A DNA stretch of 64,000 nucleotides from contig OZ025265.1 in NCBI GenBank assembly GCA_964019135.1, positions 5,462,318 to 5,526,317 on the forward strand. The letters run 5' to 3'. This document shows, in pieces, positions 15,001 through 29,445 of this stretch (position 1 is the stretch's first letter; each line of letters starts with the position of its first letter). The translations under genes were made by a program, and so were the position numbers. The notes under the pieces were generated by a model that saw only the letters and a program-made list of their open reading frames with translations, ran no database searches and was not told the DNA's origin. The DNA comes from Arenicola marina (taxonomy: Eukaryota; Annelida; Polychaeta; Arenicolidae).

Positions 15001-18000
15001 AACCACCAGTCAGCCAACATCACAGGCGACCACGACCTTGTCCGAAACAACAACACAGACCCAAACAACTACAGCTCCGACAACCTCTCAACAATCAACA
15101 TCAAATCCAACAACACTGCCAACCACCACGGTGGCGGAAACTACGCTGAAATTTACATCTCAGCCCCAAACTACAACGCTATCGACAACTCAATCAGAAA
15201 CCACGGAACAACCGACCACAACGCAAACAACGACAAGTGCTGTCACAACTGCCCTGCCAACTACTACTCAGGCGAAAACCACTGCTAGCCCAACCACCAG
15301 TCAGCCAACATCACAGGCGACCACAACCTTGTCCCAAACCACAACACAGACCCAAACAACCACAGTTCCGACAACCTCTCAACAATCAACATCAAATCCA
15401 ACAACACTGCCAGCCACCACGGTGGCGGAAACTACGCTGAAGTCTACATCTCAGCCCCAAAGTACAACGCTATCGACAACTCAATCAGAAACCACGGAAC
15501 AACCGACCACAACGCAAACAACGACAAGTGCTGTCACAACTGCCCTGCCAACTACTACTCAGGCGGAAACCACTGCTAGCCCAACCACTAGTCAGCCAAC
15601 ATCACAGGCGACCCCGACCTTTTCCGAAACAACAACAGAGACCCAAACAACCACAGCTCCGACAACCTCTCAACAATCAACATCAAATCCAACAACACTG
15701 CCAACCACCACGGTGGCGGAAACTACGCTGAAGTCTACATCTCAGCCCCAAACTACAACGCAATCCACAACTCAATCAGAAACCACGGAACAACCGACCA
15801 CAACGCAAACAACCACAAGTGCTGTCACAACTGCCCTGCCAACTACTACTCAGGCGGAGGCCACTGCTAGCCCAACCTCCAGTCAACCAACATCACAGGC
15901 GACCACGACCTTGTCCGAAACAACAACACAGACCCAAACAACTACAGCTCCGACAACGTCTCAACAATCAACATCAAATCCAACAACACTGCCAACCACC
16001 ACGGTGGCGGAAACTACGCTGAAGTCTACATCTCAGCCCCAAACTACAACGTTATCGACAACTCAATCAGAAACCACAGAACCACAGACCACAACGCAAA
16101 CAACGACAAGTGCTGTCACAACTGCCCTGCCAACTACTACTCAGGCGGAAACCACTGCTAGCCCAACCACCAGTCAGCCAACATCACAGGCGACCAAGAC
16201 CTTGTCCCAAACCACAACACAGACCCAAACAACCACAGTTCCGACAACCTCTCAACAATCAACATCAAATCCAACAACACTGCCAACCACCGCGGCGGCG
16301 GAAACTACGCTGAAGTCTACATCTCAGCCCCAAACTACAACGCAATCGACAACTCAATCAGAAACCACGGAACAACCGACCACAACGCAAACAACGACAA
16401 GTGCTGTCACAACTGCCCTGCCAACTACTACTCAGTCGGAGGCCACTGCTAGTCCAACCACCAGTCAGCCAACATCACAGGCGACCACGACCTTGTCCGA
16501 AACAACAACACAGACCCAAACAACTACAGCTTCGACAACCTTTCAACAATCAACATCAAATCCAACAATACTGCCAACCACCACGGTGGCGGAAACTACG
16601 CTGAAGTCTACATCTCAGCCCCAAACTACAACGTTATCGACAACTCAATCAGAAACCACAGAACAACAGACCACAACGCAAACATCGACAAGTGCTGTCA
16701 CAACTGCCCTGCCAACTACTACTCAGGCGGAAGCCACTGCTAGCCAAACCACCAGTCAGCCAACAACACAAGCGACCACGACCTTGTCCGAAACAACAAC
16801 AGAGACCCAAACAACCACAGCTCCGACAACCTCTCAACAATCAACATCAAATCCAACAGAACTGCCAACCACCACCGTGGCGGAAACAACGCTGAAGTCT
16901 GCATCTCAGCCCCAAACTACAACGTTATCGACAACTCAATCAGAAACCACGGAACAACCGACCACAACGCAAACAACGACAAGTGCTGTCACAACTGCCC
17001 TGCCAACTATTACTCAGTCGGAAACCACTGCTAGCCCAGCCACTAGTGAGCCAACATCACAGCCGAACACGACCTTTTCCGAAACAACAACACAAACCCA
17101 AACAACCACAACTCCGACAACCTCTCAACAATCAACATCAAATCCAACAACAACGCCAACCACCACGGTGGCGGAAACTACGCTGAAGTCTACATCTCAG
17201 CCCCAAGCTACAACGCTATCGAAGACTCAATCAGAAACCACAGAGCAACAGACCACAACGCAAACAACGACAAGTGCTGTCACAACTGCCCTGCCAACTA
17301 CTACTCAGTCGGAGGCCACTGCTAGTCCAACCACCAGTCAGCCAACATCACAGGCGACCACGACCTTGTCCGAAACAACAACACAGACCCAAACAACTAC
17401 AGCTCCGACAACCTCTCAACAATCAACATCAAATCCAACAACACTGCCAACCACCACGGTGGCGGAAACTACGCTGAAATTTACATCTCAGCCCCAAACT
17501 ACAACGCTATCGACAACTCAATCAGAAACCACGGAACAACCGACCACAACGCAAACAACGACAAGTGCTGTCACAACTGCCCTGCCAACTACTACTCAGG
17601 CGAAAACCACTGCTAGCCCAACCACCAGTCAGCCAACATCACAGGCGACCACGACCTTGTCCCAAACCACAACACAGACCCAAACAACCACAGTTCCGAC
17701 AACCTCTCAACAATCAACATCAAATCCAACAACACTGCCAGCCACCACGGTGGCGGAAACTACGCTGAATTCTACATCTCAGCCCCAAAGTACAACGCTA
17801 TCGACAACTCAATCAGAAACCACGGAACAACCGACCACAACGCAAACAACGACAAGTGCTGTCACAACTGCCCTGCCAACTACTACTCAGGCGGAAACCA
17901 CTGCTAGCCCAACCACTAGTCAGCCAACATCACAGGCGACCCCGACCTTTTCCGAAACAACAACAGAGACCCAAACAACCACAGCTCCGACAACCTCTCA

Positions 18001-21000
18001 ACAATCAACATCAAATCCAACAACACTGCCAACCACCACGGTGGCGGAAACTACGCTGAAGTCTACATCTCAGCCCCAAGCTACAACGCTATCGAAGACT
18101 CAATCAGAAACCACAGAGCAACAGACCACAACGCAAACAACGACAAGTGCTGTCACAACTGCCCTGCCAACTACTACTCAGGCGGAAGCCACTGCTAGCC
18201 AAACCACCAGTCAGCCAACAACACAAGCGACCACGACCTTGTCCGAAACAACAACAGAGACCCAAACAACCACAGCTCCGACAACCTCTCAACAATCAAC
18301 ATCAAATCCAACAGAACTGCCAACCACCACCGTGGCGGAAACAACGCTGAAGTCTGCATCTCAGCCCCAAACTACAACGTTATCGACAACTCAATCAGAA
18401 ACCACGGAACAACCGACCACAACGCAAAAAACGACAAGTGCTGTCACAACTGCCCTGCCAACTATTACTCAGTCGGAAACCACTGCTAGCCCAGCCACTA
18501 GTGAGCCAACATCACAGTCGAACACGACCTTTTCCGAAACAACAACACAAACCCAAACAACCACAACTCCGACAACCTCTCAACAATCAACATCAAATCC
18601 AACAACAACGCCAACCACCACGGTGGCGGAAACTACGCTGAAGTCTACATCTCAGCCCCAAGCTACAACGCTATCGAAGACTCAATCAGAAACCACAGAG
18701 CAACAGACCACAACGCAAACAACGACAAGTGCTGTCACAACTGCCCTGCCAACTACTACTCAGTCGGAGGCCACTGCTAGTCCAACCACCAGTCAGCCAA
18801 CATCACAGGCGACCACGACCTTGTCCGAAACAACAACACAGACCCAAACAACTACAGCTCCGACAACCTCTCAACAATCAACATCAAATCCAACAACACT
18901 GCCAACCACCACGGTGGCGGAAACTACGCTGAAATTTACATCTCAGCCCCAAACTACAACGCTATCGACAACTCAATCAGAAACCACGGAACAACCGACC
19001 ACAACGCAAACAACGACAAGTGCTGTCACAACTGCCCTGCCAACTACTACTCAGGCGAAAACCACTGCTAGCCCAACCACCAGTCAGCCAACATCACAGG
19101 CGACCACGACCTTGTCCCAAACCACAACACAGACCCAAACAACCACAGTTCCGACAACCTCTCAACAATCAACATCAAATCCAACAACACTGCCAGCCAC
19201 CACGGTGGCGGAAACTACGCTGAATTCTACATCTCAGCCCCAAAGTACAACGCTATCGACAACTCAATCAGAAACCACGGAACAACCGACCACAACGCAA
19301 ACAACGACAAGTGCTGTCACAACTGCCCTGCCAACTACTACTCAGGCGGAAACCACTGCTAGCCCAACCACTAGTCAGCCAACATCACAGGCGACCCCGA
19401 CCTTGTCCGAAACAACAACAGAGACCCAAACAACCACAGCTCCGACAACCTCTCAACAATCAACATCAAATCCAACAACACTGCCAACCACCACGGTGGC
19501 GGAAACTACGCTGAAGTCTACATCTCAGCCCCAAGCTACAACGCTATCGAAGACTCAATCAGAAACCACAGAGCAACAGACCACAACGCAAACAACGACA
19601 AGTGCTGTCACAACTGCCCTGCCAACTACTACTCAGGCGGAAACCACTGCTAGCCCAACCACTAGTCAGCCAACATCACAGGCGACCACGACCTTGTCCG
19701 AAACAGCAACAAAGACCCAAGCAACCACAGCTCCGACAACCTCTCAACAATCAACATCAAATCCAACAAAACTGCCAACCACCACGGTGGCGGAAACTAC
19801 GCTGAAGTCTACATCTCAGCCCCAAATTACAACGCTATCGACAACTCAATCAGAAACCACAGAGCAACAGACCACGACGCAAACAACGACAAGTGCTGTC
19901 ACAACTGCCCTGCCAACTACTACTCAGGCGGAAACCACTGCTAGCCCAACCACTAGTGAGCCAACATCACAGGCGACCACGACCTTGTCCGAAACAGTAA
20001 CAAAGACCCACACAACCACAGCTCCGACAACCTCTCAACAATCACCATCAAATATAACAACACTGCCAACCACCACGGTGGCGGAAACTACGTTGAAGTC
20101 TACATCTCAGCCCCAAACTACAACGCAATCGACAACTCAATCAGAAACCACGGAACAACCGACCACAACGCAAACAACGACAAGTGCTGTCACAACTGCC
20201 CTGCCAACTACTACTCAGTCGGAGGCCACTGCTAGTCCAACCACCAGTCAGCCAACATCACAGGCGACCACGACCTTGTCCGAAACAACAACACAGACCC
20301 AAACAACTACAGCTCCGACAACCTCTCAACAATCAACATCAAATCCAACAACACTGCCAACCACCACGGTGGCGGAAACTACGCTGAAATTTACATCTCA
20401 GCCCCAAACTACAACGCTATCGACAACTCAATCAGAAACCACGGAACAACCGACCACAACGCAAACAACGACAAGTGCTGTCACAACTGCCCTGCCAACT
20501 ACTACTCAGGCGAAAACCACTGCTAGCCCAACCACCAGTCAGCCAACATCACAGGCGACCACGACCTTGTCCCAAACCACAACACAGACCCAAACAACCA
20601 CAGTTCCGACAACCTCTCAACAATCAACATCAAATCCAACAACACTGCCAGCCACCACGGTGGCGGAAACTACGCTGAAGTCTACATCTCAGCCCCAAAG
20701 TACAACGCTATCGACAACTCAATCAGAAACCACGGAACAACCGACCACAACGCAAACAACGACAAGTGCTGTCACAACTGCCCTGCCAACTACTACTCAG
20801 GCGGAAACCACTGCTAGCCCAACCACTAGTCAGCCAACATCACAGGCGACCCCGACCTTTTCCGAAACAACAACAGAGACCCAAACAACCACAGCTCCGA
20901 CAACCTCTCAACAATCAACATCAAATCCAACAACACTGCCAACCACCACGGTGGCGGAAACTACGCTGAAGTCTACATCTCAGCCCCAAACTACAACGCA

Positions 21001-24000
21001 ATCGACAACTCAATCAGAAACCACGGAACAACCGACCACAACGCAAACAACCACAAGTGCTGTCACAACTGCCCTGCCAACTACTACTCAGGCGGAGGCC
21101 ACTGCTAGCCCAACCTCCAGTCAACCAACATCACAGGCGACCACGACCTTGTCCGAAACAACAACACAGACCCAAACAACTACAGCTCCGACAACCTCTC
21201 AACAATCAACATCAAATCCAACAACACTGCCAACCACCACGGTGGCGGAAACTACGCTGAAGTCTACATCTCAGCCCCAAACTACAACGTTATCGACAAC
21301 TCAATCAGAAACCACGGAACAACCGACCACAACGCAAACAACGACAAGTGCTGTCACAACTGCCCTGCCAACTACTACTCAGTCGGAGGCCACTGCTAGT
21401 CCAACCACCAGTCAGCCAACATCACAGGCGACCACGACCTTGTCCGAAACAACAACACAGACCCAAACAACTACAGCTCCGACAACCTCTCAACAATCAA
21501 CATCAAATCCAACAACACTGCCAACCACCACGGTGGCGGAAACTACGCTGAAATTTACATCTCAGCCCCAAACTACAACGCTATCGACAACTCAATCAGA
21601 AACCACGGAACAACCGACCACAACGCAAACAACGACAAGTGCTGTCACAACTGCCCTGCCAAATACTACTCAGGCGAAAACCACTGCTAGCCCAACCACC
21701 AGTCAGCCAACATCACAGGCGACCACGACCTTGTCCCAAACCACAACACAGACCCAAACAACCACAGTTCCGACAACCTCTCAACAATCAACATCAAATC
21801 CAACAACACTGCCAGCCACCACGGTGGCGGAAACTACGCTGAAGTCTACATCTCAGCCCCAAAGTACAACGCTATCGACAACTCAATCAGAAACCACGGA
21901 ACAACCGACCACAACGCAAACAACGACAAGTGCTGTCACAACTGCCCTGCCAACTACTACTCAGGCGGAAACCACTGCTAGCCCAACCACTAGTCAGCCA
22001 ACATCACAGGCGACCCCGACCTTTTCCGAAACAACAACAGAGACCCAAACAACCACAGCTCCGACAACCTCTCAACAATCAACATCAAATCCAACAACAC
22101 TGCCAACCACCACGGTGGCGGAAACTACGCTGAAGTCTACATCTCAGCCCCAAGCTACAACGCTATCGAAGACTCAATCAGAAACCACAGAGCAACAGAC
22201 CACAACGCAAACAACGACAAGTGCTGTCACAACTGCCCTGCCAACTACTACTCAGGCGGAAACCACTGCTAGCCCAACCACTAGTCAGCCAACATCACAG
22301 GCGACCACGACCTTGTCCGAAACAGCAACAAAGACCCAAGCAACCACAGCTCCGACAACCTCTCAACAATCAACATCAAATCCAACAAAACTGCCAACCA
22401 CCACGGTGGCGGAAACTACGCTGAAGTCTACATCTCAGCCCCAAATTACAACGCTATCGACAACTCAATCAGAAACCACAGAGCAACAGACCACGACGCA
22501 AACAACGACAAGTGCTGTCACAACTGCCCTGCCAACTACTACTCAGGCGGAAACCACTGCTAGCCCAACCACTAGTGAGCCAACATCACAGGCGACCACG
22601 ACCTTGTCCGAAACAGTAACAAAGACCCACACAACCACAGCTCCGACAACCTCTCACCAATCACCATCAAATATAACAACACTGCCAACCACCACGGTGG
22701 CGGAAACTACGTTGAAGTCTACATCTCAGCCCCAAACTACAACGCAATCGACAACTCAATCAGAAACCACGGAACAACCGACCACAACGCAAACAACGAC
22801 AAGTGCTGTCACAACTGCCCTGCCAACTACTACTCAGTCGGAGGCCACTGCTAGTCCAACCACCAGTCAGCCAACATCACAGGCGACCACGACCTTGTCC
22901 GAAACAACAACACAGACCCAAACAACTACAGCTCCGACAACCTCTCAACAATCAACATCAAATCCAACAACACTGCCAACCACCACGGTGGCGGAAACTA
23001 CGCTGAAATTTACATCTCAGCCCCAAACTACAACGCTATCGACAACTCAATCAGAAACCACGGAACAACCGACCACAACGCAAACAACGACAAGTGCTGT
23101 CACAACTGCCCTGCCAACTACTACTCAGGCGAAAACCACTGCTAGCCCAACCACCAGTCAGCCAACATCACAGGCGACCACAACCTTGTCCCAAACCACA
23201 ACACAGACCCAAACAACCACAGTTCCGACAACCTCTCAACAATCAACATCAAATCCAACAACACTGCCAGCCACCACGGTGGCGGAAACTACGCTGAAGT
23301 CTACATCTCAGCCCCAAAGTACAACGCTATCGACAACTCAATCAGAAACCACGGAACAACCGACCACAACGCAAACAACGACAAGTGCTGTCACAACTGC
23401 CCTGCCAACTACTACTCAGGCGGAAACCACTGCTAGCCCAACCACTAGTCAGCCAACATCACAGGCGACCCCGACCTTTTCCGAAACAACAACAGAGACC
23501 CAAACAACCACAGCTCCGACAACCTCTCAACAATCAACATCAAATCCAACAACACTGCCAACCACCACGGTGGCGGAAACTACGCTGAAGTCTACATCTC
23601 AGCCCCAAACTACAACGCAATCCACAACTCAATCAGAAACCACGGAACAACCGACCACAACGCAAACAACCACAAGTGCTGTCACAACTGCCCTGCCAAC
23701 TACTACTCAGGCGGAGGCCACTGCTAGCCCAACCTCCAGTCAACCAACATCACAGGCGACCACGACCTTGTCCGAAACAACAACACAGACCCAAACAACT
23801 ACAGCTCCGACAACGTCTCAACAATCAACATCAAATCCAACAACACTGCCAACCACCACGGTGGCGGAAACTACGCTGAAGTCTACATCTCAGCCCCAAA
23901 CTACAACGTTATCGACAACTCAATCAGAAACCACAGAACCACAGACCACAACGCAAACAACGACAAGTGCTGTCACAACTGCCCTGCCAACTACTACTCA

Positions 24001-27000
24001 GGCGGAAACCACTGCTAGCCCAACCACCAGTCAGCCAACATCACAGGCGACCACGACCTTGTCCCAAACCACAACACAGACCCAAACAACCACAGTTCCG
24101 ACAACCTCTCAACAATCAACATCAAATCCAACAACACTGCCAACCACCGCGGCGGCGGAAACTACGCTGAAGTCTACATCTCAGCCCCAAACTACAACGC
24201 AATCGACAACTCAATCAGAAACCACGGAACAACCGACCACAACGCAAACAACGACAAGTGCTGTCACAACTGCCCTGCCAACTACTACTCAGTCGGAGGC
24301 CACTGCTAGTCCAACCACCAGTCAGCCAACATCACAGGCGACCACGACCTTGTCCGAAACAACAACACAGACCCAAACAACTACAGCTCCGACAACCTTT
24401 CAACAATCAACATCAAATCCAACAATACTGCCAACCACCACGGTGGCGGAAACTACGCTGAAGTCTACATCTCAGCCCCAAACTACAACGTTATCGACAA
24501 CTCAATCAGAAACCACAGAACAACAGACCACAACGCAAACAACGACAAGTGCTGTCACAACTGCCCTGCCAACTACTACTCAGGCGGAAACCACTGCTCG
24601 CCCAACCACTAGTCAGTCAACATCACAGGCGACCACGACCTTGTCCGAAACAACAACAGAGACCCAAACAACCACATCTCCGACAACCTCTCAACAATCA
24701 ACATCAAATACAACAACACTGCCAACCACCACGGTGGCGGAAACTACGCTGAAGTCTATATCTCAGCCCCAAACTACAACACTATCGACAACTCAATCAG
24801 AAACCACGGAACAACCGACCACAGCGCAAACAACGACAAGTGCTGTCACAACTGCCCTGCCAACTATTACTCAGTCGGAAACCACTGCTAGCCCAGCCAC
24901 TAGTGAGCCAACATCACAGCCGAACACGACCTTTTCCGAAACAACAACACAAACCCAAACAACCACAACTCCGACAACCTCTCAACAATCAACATCAAAT
25001 CCAACAACAACGCCAACCACCACGGTGGCGGAAACTACGCTGAAGTCTACATCTCAGCCCCAAGCTACAACGCTATCGAAGACTCAATCAGAAACCACGG
25101 AACAACCGACCACAACGCAAACAACGACAAGTGCTGTCACAACTGCCCTGCCAAGTACTACTCAGGCGGAAACCACTGCTAGCCCAACCACTAGTCAGCC
25201 AACATCACAGGCGACCACGACCTTGTCCGAAACAACAACAGAGACCCAAACAACTACAGCTCCGACAACCTCTCAACAATCAACATCAAATCCAACAACA
25301 ACGCCAACCACCACGGTGGCGGAAACTACGCTGAAGTCTACATCTCAGCCCCAAGCTACAACGCTATCGAAGACTCAATCAGAAACCACGGAACAACCGA
25401 CCACAACGCAAACAACGACAAGTGCTGTCACAACTGCCCTGCCAACTACTACTCAGGCGGAAACCACTGCTAGCCCAACCACTAGTCAGCCAACATCACA
25501 GGCGACCCCGACCTTTTCCGAAACAACAACAGAGACCCAAACAACCACAGCTCCGACAACCTCTCAACAATCAACATCAAATCCAACAACACTGCCAACC
25601 ACCACGGTGGCGGAAACTACGCTGAAGTCTACATCTCAGCCCCAAACTACAACGCAATCGACAACTCAATCAGAAACCACGGAACAACCGACCACAACGC
25701 AAACAACCACAAGTGCTGTCACAACTGCCCTGCCAACTACTACTCAGGCGGAGGCCACTGCTAGCCCAACCTCCAGTCAGCCAACATCACAGGCGACCAC
25801 GACCTTGTCCGAAACAACAACACAGACCCAAACAACTACAGCTCCGACAACGTCTCAACAATCAACATCAAATCCAACAACACTGCCAACCACCACGGTG
25901 GCGGAAACTACGCTGAAGTCTACATCTCAGCCCCAAACTACAACGTTATCGACAACTCAATCAGAAACTACAGAACCACAGACCACAACGCAAACAACGA
26001 CAAGTGCTGTCACAACTGCCCTGCCAACTACTACTCAGGCGGAAACCACTGCTAGCCCAACCACCAGTCAGCCAACATCACAGGCGACCACGACCTTGTC
26101 CCAAACCACAACACAGACCCAAACAACCACAGTTCCGACAACCTCTCAACAATCAACATCAAATCGAACAACACTGCCAACCACCACGGTGGCGGAAACT
26201 ACGCTGAAGTCTACATCTCAGCCCCAAATTACAACGCTATCGACAACTCAATCAGAAACCACGGAACAACCGACCACAACGCAAACAACGACAAGTGCTG
26301 TCACAACTGCCCTGCCAACTACTACTCAGGCGGAGGCCACTGCTAACCCAACCACCAGTCAGCCAACATCACAGGCGACCCCGACCTTTTCCGAAACAAC
26401 AACAGAGACCCAAACAACCACAGTTCCGACAACCTCTCAACAAGCAACATCAAATCCAACAACACTGCCAACCACCACGGTGGCGGAAACTACGCTGAAG
26501 TCTACATCTCAGCCCCAAATTACAACGCTATCGACAACTCAATCAGAAACCACGGAACAACCGACCACAACGCAAACAACGACAAGTGCTGTCACAATTG
26601 CCCTGCCAACTACTACTCAGGCGGAGGCCACTGCTAACCCAACCACCAGTCAGCCAACATCACAGGCGACCACGACCTTGTCCGAAACAACAACACAGAC
26701 CCAAACAACCACAGCTCCGACAACCTCTCAACAATCAACATCAAATCCAACAACACTGCCAACCACCACGGTGGCGGAAACTACGCTGAAGTCTACATCT
26801 CAGCCCCAAACTACAACGTTATCGACAACTCAATCAGAAACCACAGAGCAACAGACCACAACGCGAACAACGACAAGTGCTGTCACAACTGCCCTGCCAA
26901 CTACTACTCAGGCGGAAACCACTGCTAGTCCAACCACCAGTCAGCCAACATCACAGGCGACCACGACCTTGTCCGAAACAGCAACAAAGACCCAAACAAC

Positions 27001-28154
27001 CACAGCTCCGACAACCTCTCAACAATCAACATCAAATCCAACAACACTGCCAACCACCACGGTAGCGGAAACTACGCTGAAGTCTACATCTCGGCCCCAA
27101 ACTACAACGTTATCGACAACACAATCACCAACCACAGAACAACAGACCACAACGCAAACAGCGACAAGTGCTGTCGCAACTGCCCTGCCAACTACTACTC
27201 TGGCGGAAACTACTGCTAGCCCAACCACTAGTCAGCCAACATCACAGACGACCACGACCTTTTCCGAAACAACAACAGAGACCCAAACAACCACAGCTCC
27301 GACAACCTCTCAACAACCAACATCAAATCCAACAACACTGCCAACCACCACGGTGGCGGAAACTACGCTGAAGTCTACATCTCAGCCCCAAACTACAACG
27401 CAATCGACAACTCAATCAGAAACCACGGAACAACCGACCACAACGCAAACAACGACAAGTGCTGTCACAACTGCCCTGCCAACTACTACTCAGGCGGAGG
27501 CCACTGCTAACCCAACCACCAGTCAGCCAACATCACAGGCGACCACGACCTTGTCCGAAACAACAACACAGACCCAAACAACCACACTTCCGACAACCTC
27601 TCAACAATCAACATCAAATCCAACAACACTGCCAACCACCACGGTGGCGGAAACTACGCTGAAGTCTACATCTCAGCCCCAAACTACAACGTTATCGACA
27701 ACTCAATCAGAAACCACAGAACAACAAACCACAACGCAAACAACGACAAGTGCTGTCACAACTGCCCTGCCAACTACTACTCAGGCGGAAACCACTGCTA
27801 GCCCAACCACTAGTCAGCCAACATCACAGGCGACCATGACGTTGTCCGAAACAACAACACAGACCCAAACAACCACAGCTCCGACAACCTCTCAACAATC
27901 AACATCAAATCCAACGACACTGCCAACCATCACGTTGGCGGAAACTACGCTGAAGTCTACATCTCAGCCCCAAACTACAACGCTTTCGACAACTCTATCA
28001 GAAACAACGGAACTACCGACCACAACACAGACGCAAGCCGCTACGGTGGCTCCGGTGAGCAACTCAACTGCGACAACAACGGCCTTAGCTGCAACCACAG
28101 TGATCCCGACATCCGCGACAACTTTGGCGCCTGGAGAGTCTATCCCCTCGTATG
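2..28154 (+). CDS. Giant transmembrane mucin, exon 1 (partial at 5' end): Thr/Ser/Pro tandem-repeat ectodomain
   Basis: The frame is open from base 2 to a donor at 28154|GTAAGC, giving 9,384 codons with no stop, so the true start lies left of the window. The first in-frame start-like codon (position 83) is a GTG inside a repeat unit and is not an initiator. The protein is almost entirely 97-residue units running from VAETTLKSTS to NPTTLPTTT. My count of a consensus unit is about 44 Thr, 12 Ser and 8 Pro, with no Cys and no aromatic residue: a classic O-glycosylated mucin domain. Some units carry N-glycosylation sequons (PNTTF, SNITT, SNTTT). From about 27,940 the repeat decays into unique Thr/Ala-rich sequence ending GESIPSY. 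The exon ends in phase 1 and joins exon 2 in frame. Reading through the donor would add only about 25 residues before a stop at 28,228. Mucin identity is near certain; orthology to a named MUC gene cannot be claimed. Confidence 0.92.
11163..24257 (+). repeat. Higher-order repeat: 9-unit (2,619-bp) block in four copies, within a 27-unit (7,857-bp) duplication
   Basis: Blocks begin near 11,163, 13,782, 19,020 and 21,639. The rare SPSNI unit (CAAATATAAC) occurs at 12,192, 14,811, 20,049 and 22,668, spaced 2,619, 5,238 and 2,619. A SHQSPS variant marks copies 2 and 4 and SQQSPS marks copies 1 and 3, so a tandem pair was copied as a unit. Further private matches at an offset of 7,857 are CAATCCACAAC at 15,761 and 23,618 and the ALPNTTQAK units near 13,782 and 21,639. 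The 7,857-bp offset equals 27 units. Confidence 0.85.
16692..19601 (+). repeat. Five-unit (1,455-bp) tandem duplication inside the mucin array
   Basis: The ATASQTTSQPTTQ unit starting near 16,692 recurs near 18,147, and the next units recur at the same 1,455-bp offset. The rare change CTGAATTC (LNS instead of LKS) is at 17,765 and 19,220, exactly 1,455 apart. The offset is five 291-bp units. This is separate from the 9-unit and 27-unit duplications. Confidence 0.8.
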
Positions 28155-28686
28155 GTAAGCATCAGTTCACGAAAACTAAACGGTCTATCAAAATGATGGA
28201 AACTGATAAGTATCGGCAATTTGCTTAGCTCTTTGTTGTTCAATGATGGTGGCGTAACTCAAAGGGGCATTTCTGCATCTTCAGTGCGAAATGCCGATAA
28301 CTGATCTGGTCCACAATCATGATGCGCACATACACATTGGAGTCGCAGACTCCCCATAATAGGTCATCGTGTCGGATTTGCGCTGGATTGTGATCTTGGA
28401 GCAACAAGATCCGGACAATTACCTCTTTCTGGAATCGTATCTATGCTGTACTATATAGTCATGCACAATACAGATATTATACCAGTTTGTCACTTTACCT
28501 AATAATTAATTTTTAAATATAACGCATTCTCTCATAGCATCAGTAACGGGTGAAACTGGGTTATCCGTAAATGTATTAGTAGGTCTTAGTTGATTGCAGC
28601 CGATTCGCCAGACTTCTCTTATCAATGTCAAAGACATGTCGAGCCTTGGGTAGATTCTAGATTATATGTGTTTACTTTCTTTCCAG
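28155..28686 (+). other. Mucin intron 1
   Basis: Runs from GTAAGC after exon 1 to TTTCTTTCCAG before exon 2 (532 bp). I see no coding sequence, repeat or element in it. It is AT-richer than the exons. Confidence 0.75.
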
Positions 28687-28805
28687 ATGATGCGTTCTAT
28701 CACGTATTGTTGTCCTGTGAGATAAACTTTCTGCAATACACAGATGATCTCGGAGACCCTGACTCAATTGCATTCAACCAATTTTCTCGACTAGCAGAGC
28801 ACGAG
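28687..28805 (+). CDS. Mucin exon 2: first part of SEA-like domain
   Basis: Bounded by the acceptor TTTCCAG and the donor GAG|GTACGA. Exon 1 leaves one base (G), which with AT makes an Asp codon; 39 codons follow and the exon ends in phase 0. The product contains LSCEINFLQYTDDLGDPDS followed by IAFNQFSRLAEHE. This matches the opening of SEA domains: a hydrophobic strand, a 'y...L.dp.S..F' segment and an amphipathic helix. SEA modules sit between the mucin repeats and the membrane in many animal transmembrane mucins. Assignment rests on motif shape, not a profile search. Confidence 0.8.
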
Positions 28806-29445
28806 GTACGAACATATCACACATGTATTGTACAGATACAATGATCATCGTACCAGAATTATACATTCTTGCCACCAAATTACGTCTTTGGAAGTTGTAA
28901 CGCAGCGCCATTTATCACAAAATGTGCCTTCCACGCCAATGGTACACATATTTTGGTTGAAAGTTATGAAACCACGGTCGCATGAAGCGTGAATTGCCGT
29001 GAACGATTAATTGTTTCTGCATATATCTTGTAATCGTGCATTTGAATATACAACGAATTGCATAAGAGAATTGCCATCAGGTAAGAATTAATATCACAAC
29101 AAGGAATAATGCCTATTTATTTCTCAAAAACGGGCAATTGCTTAACAGTTACAATAATAACTATTGTAACTATTTTAACTAATAACTATATCCGACCAAT
29201 GTATGTTAGATCACTTAACATTCAAAGGAAATTCCAGTACACCGAATTGGAAACGGAAGGCAAGGCAAACGGCAAAAGTCTAAAATATTCATTTTATATT
29301 GTTGGACTGTATATGTCAAAGAATCGGCAGAAAGAAACGGCCATTCTGCTTGGAATCTCAAATACTTAGCAAATCAGCAGTCACGGTGCAAAATACAAAA
29401 TGTATTACAACGATCTTTAATGTGATATATAATCTTTGACGACAG
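28806..29445 (+). other. Mucin intron 2
   Basis: 640 bp from GTACGA to TTTGACGACAG. AT-rich, with no coding sequence or repeat that I can support. The open frame around 29,109-29,369 has no composition or motif support. Confidence 0.7.

Larger units (their letters stand above)
1..28020 (+). repeat. Coding minisatellite, 291-bp unit, about 96 copies (mucin VNTR)
   Basis: The unit is 291 bp (97 codons), seen directly as recurring landmarks such as AGTGCTGTCACAACTG every 291 bases. Length variants are 273 bp (units near 3,681, 5,979, 8,580 and 9,726, which lack six codons of the TQTQTT segment) and 279 bp (near 4,245). All differences are multiples of three. The coding strand is strongly C and A rich and G poor. 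Units differ by recurring substitutions (QPQ/QQT, LSET/LSQT, TAPTT/TVPTT/TTPTT, STSNP/SPSNI), which makes shared blocks traceable. Confidence 0.95.

Noticed and set aside
189..27662. Series of about 90 short plus-strand open frames of 61-67 codons (Leu/Gln/Pro/Arg-rich), one per mucin unit
   Set aside because: They are the +1 frame of the mucin exon, repeat because the unit is 291 bp, and each ends at the same stop. They carry no independent start context.
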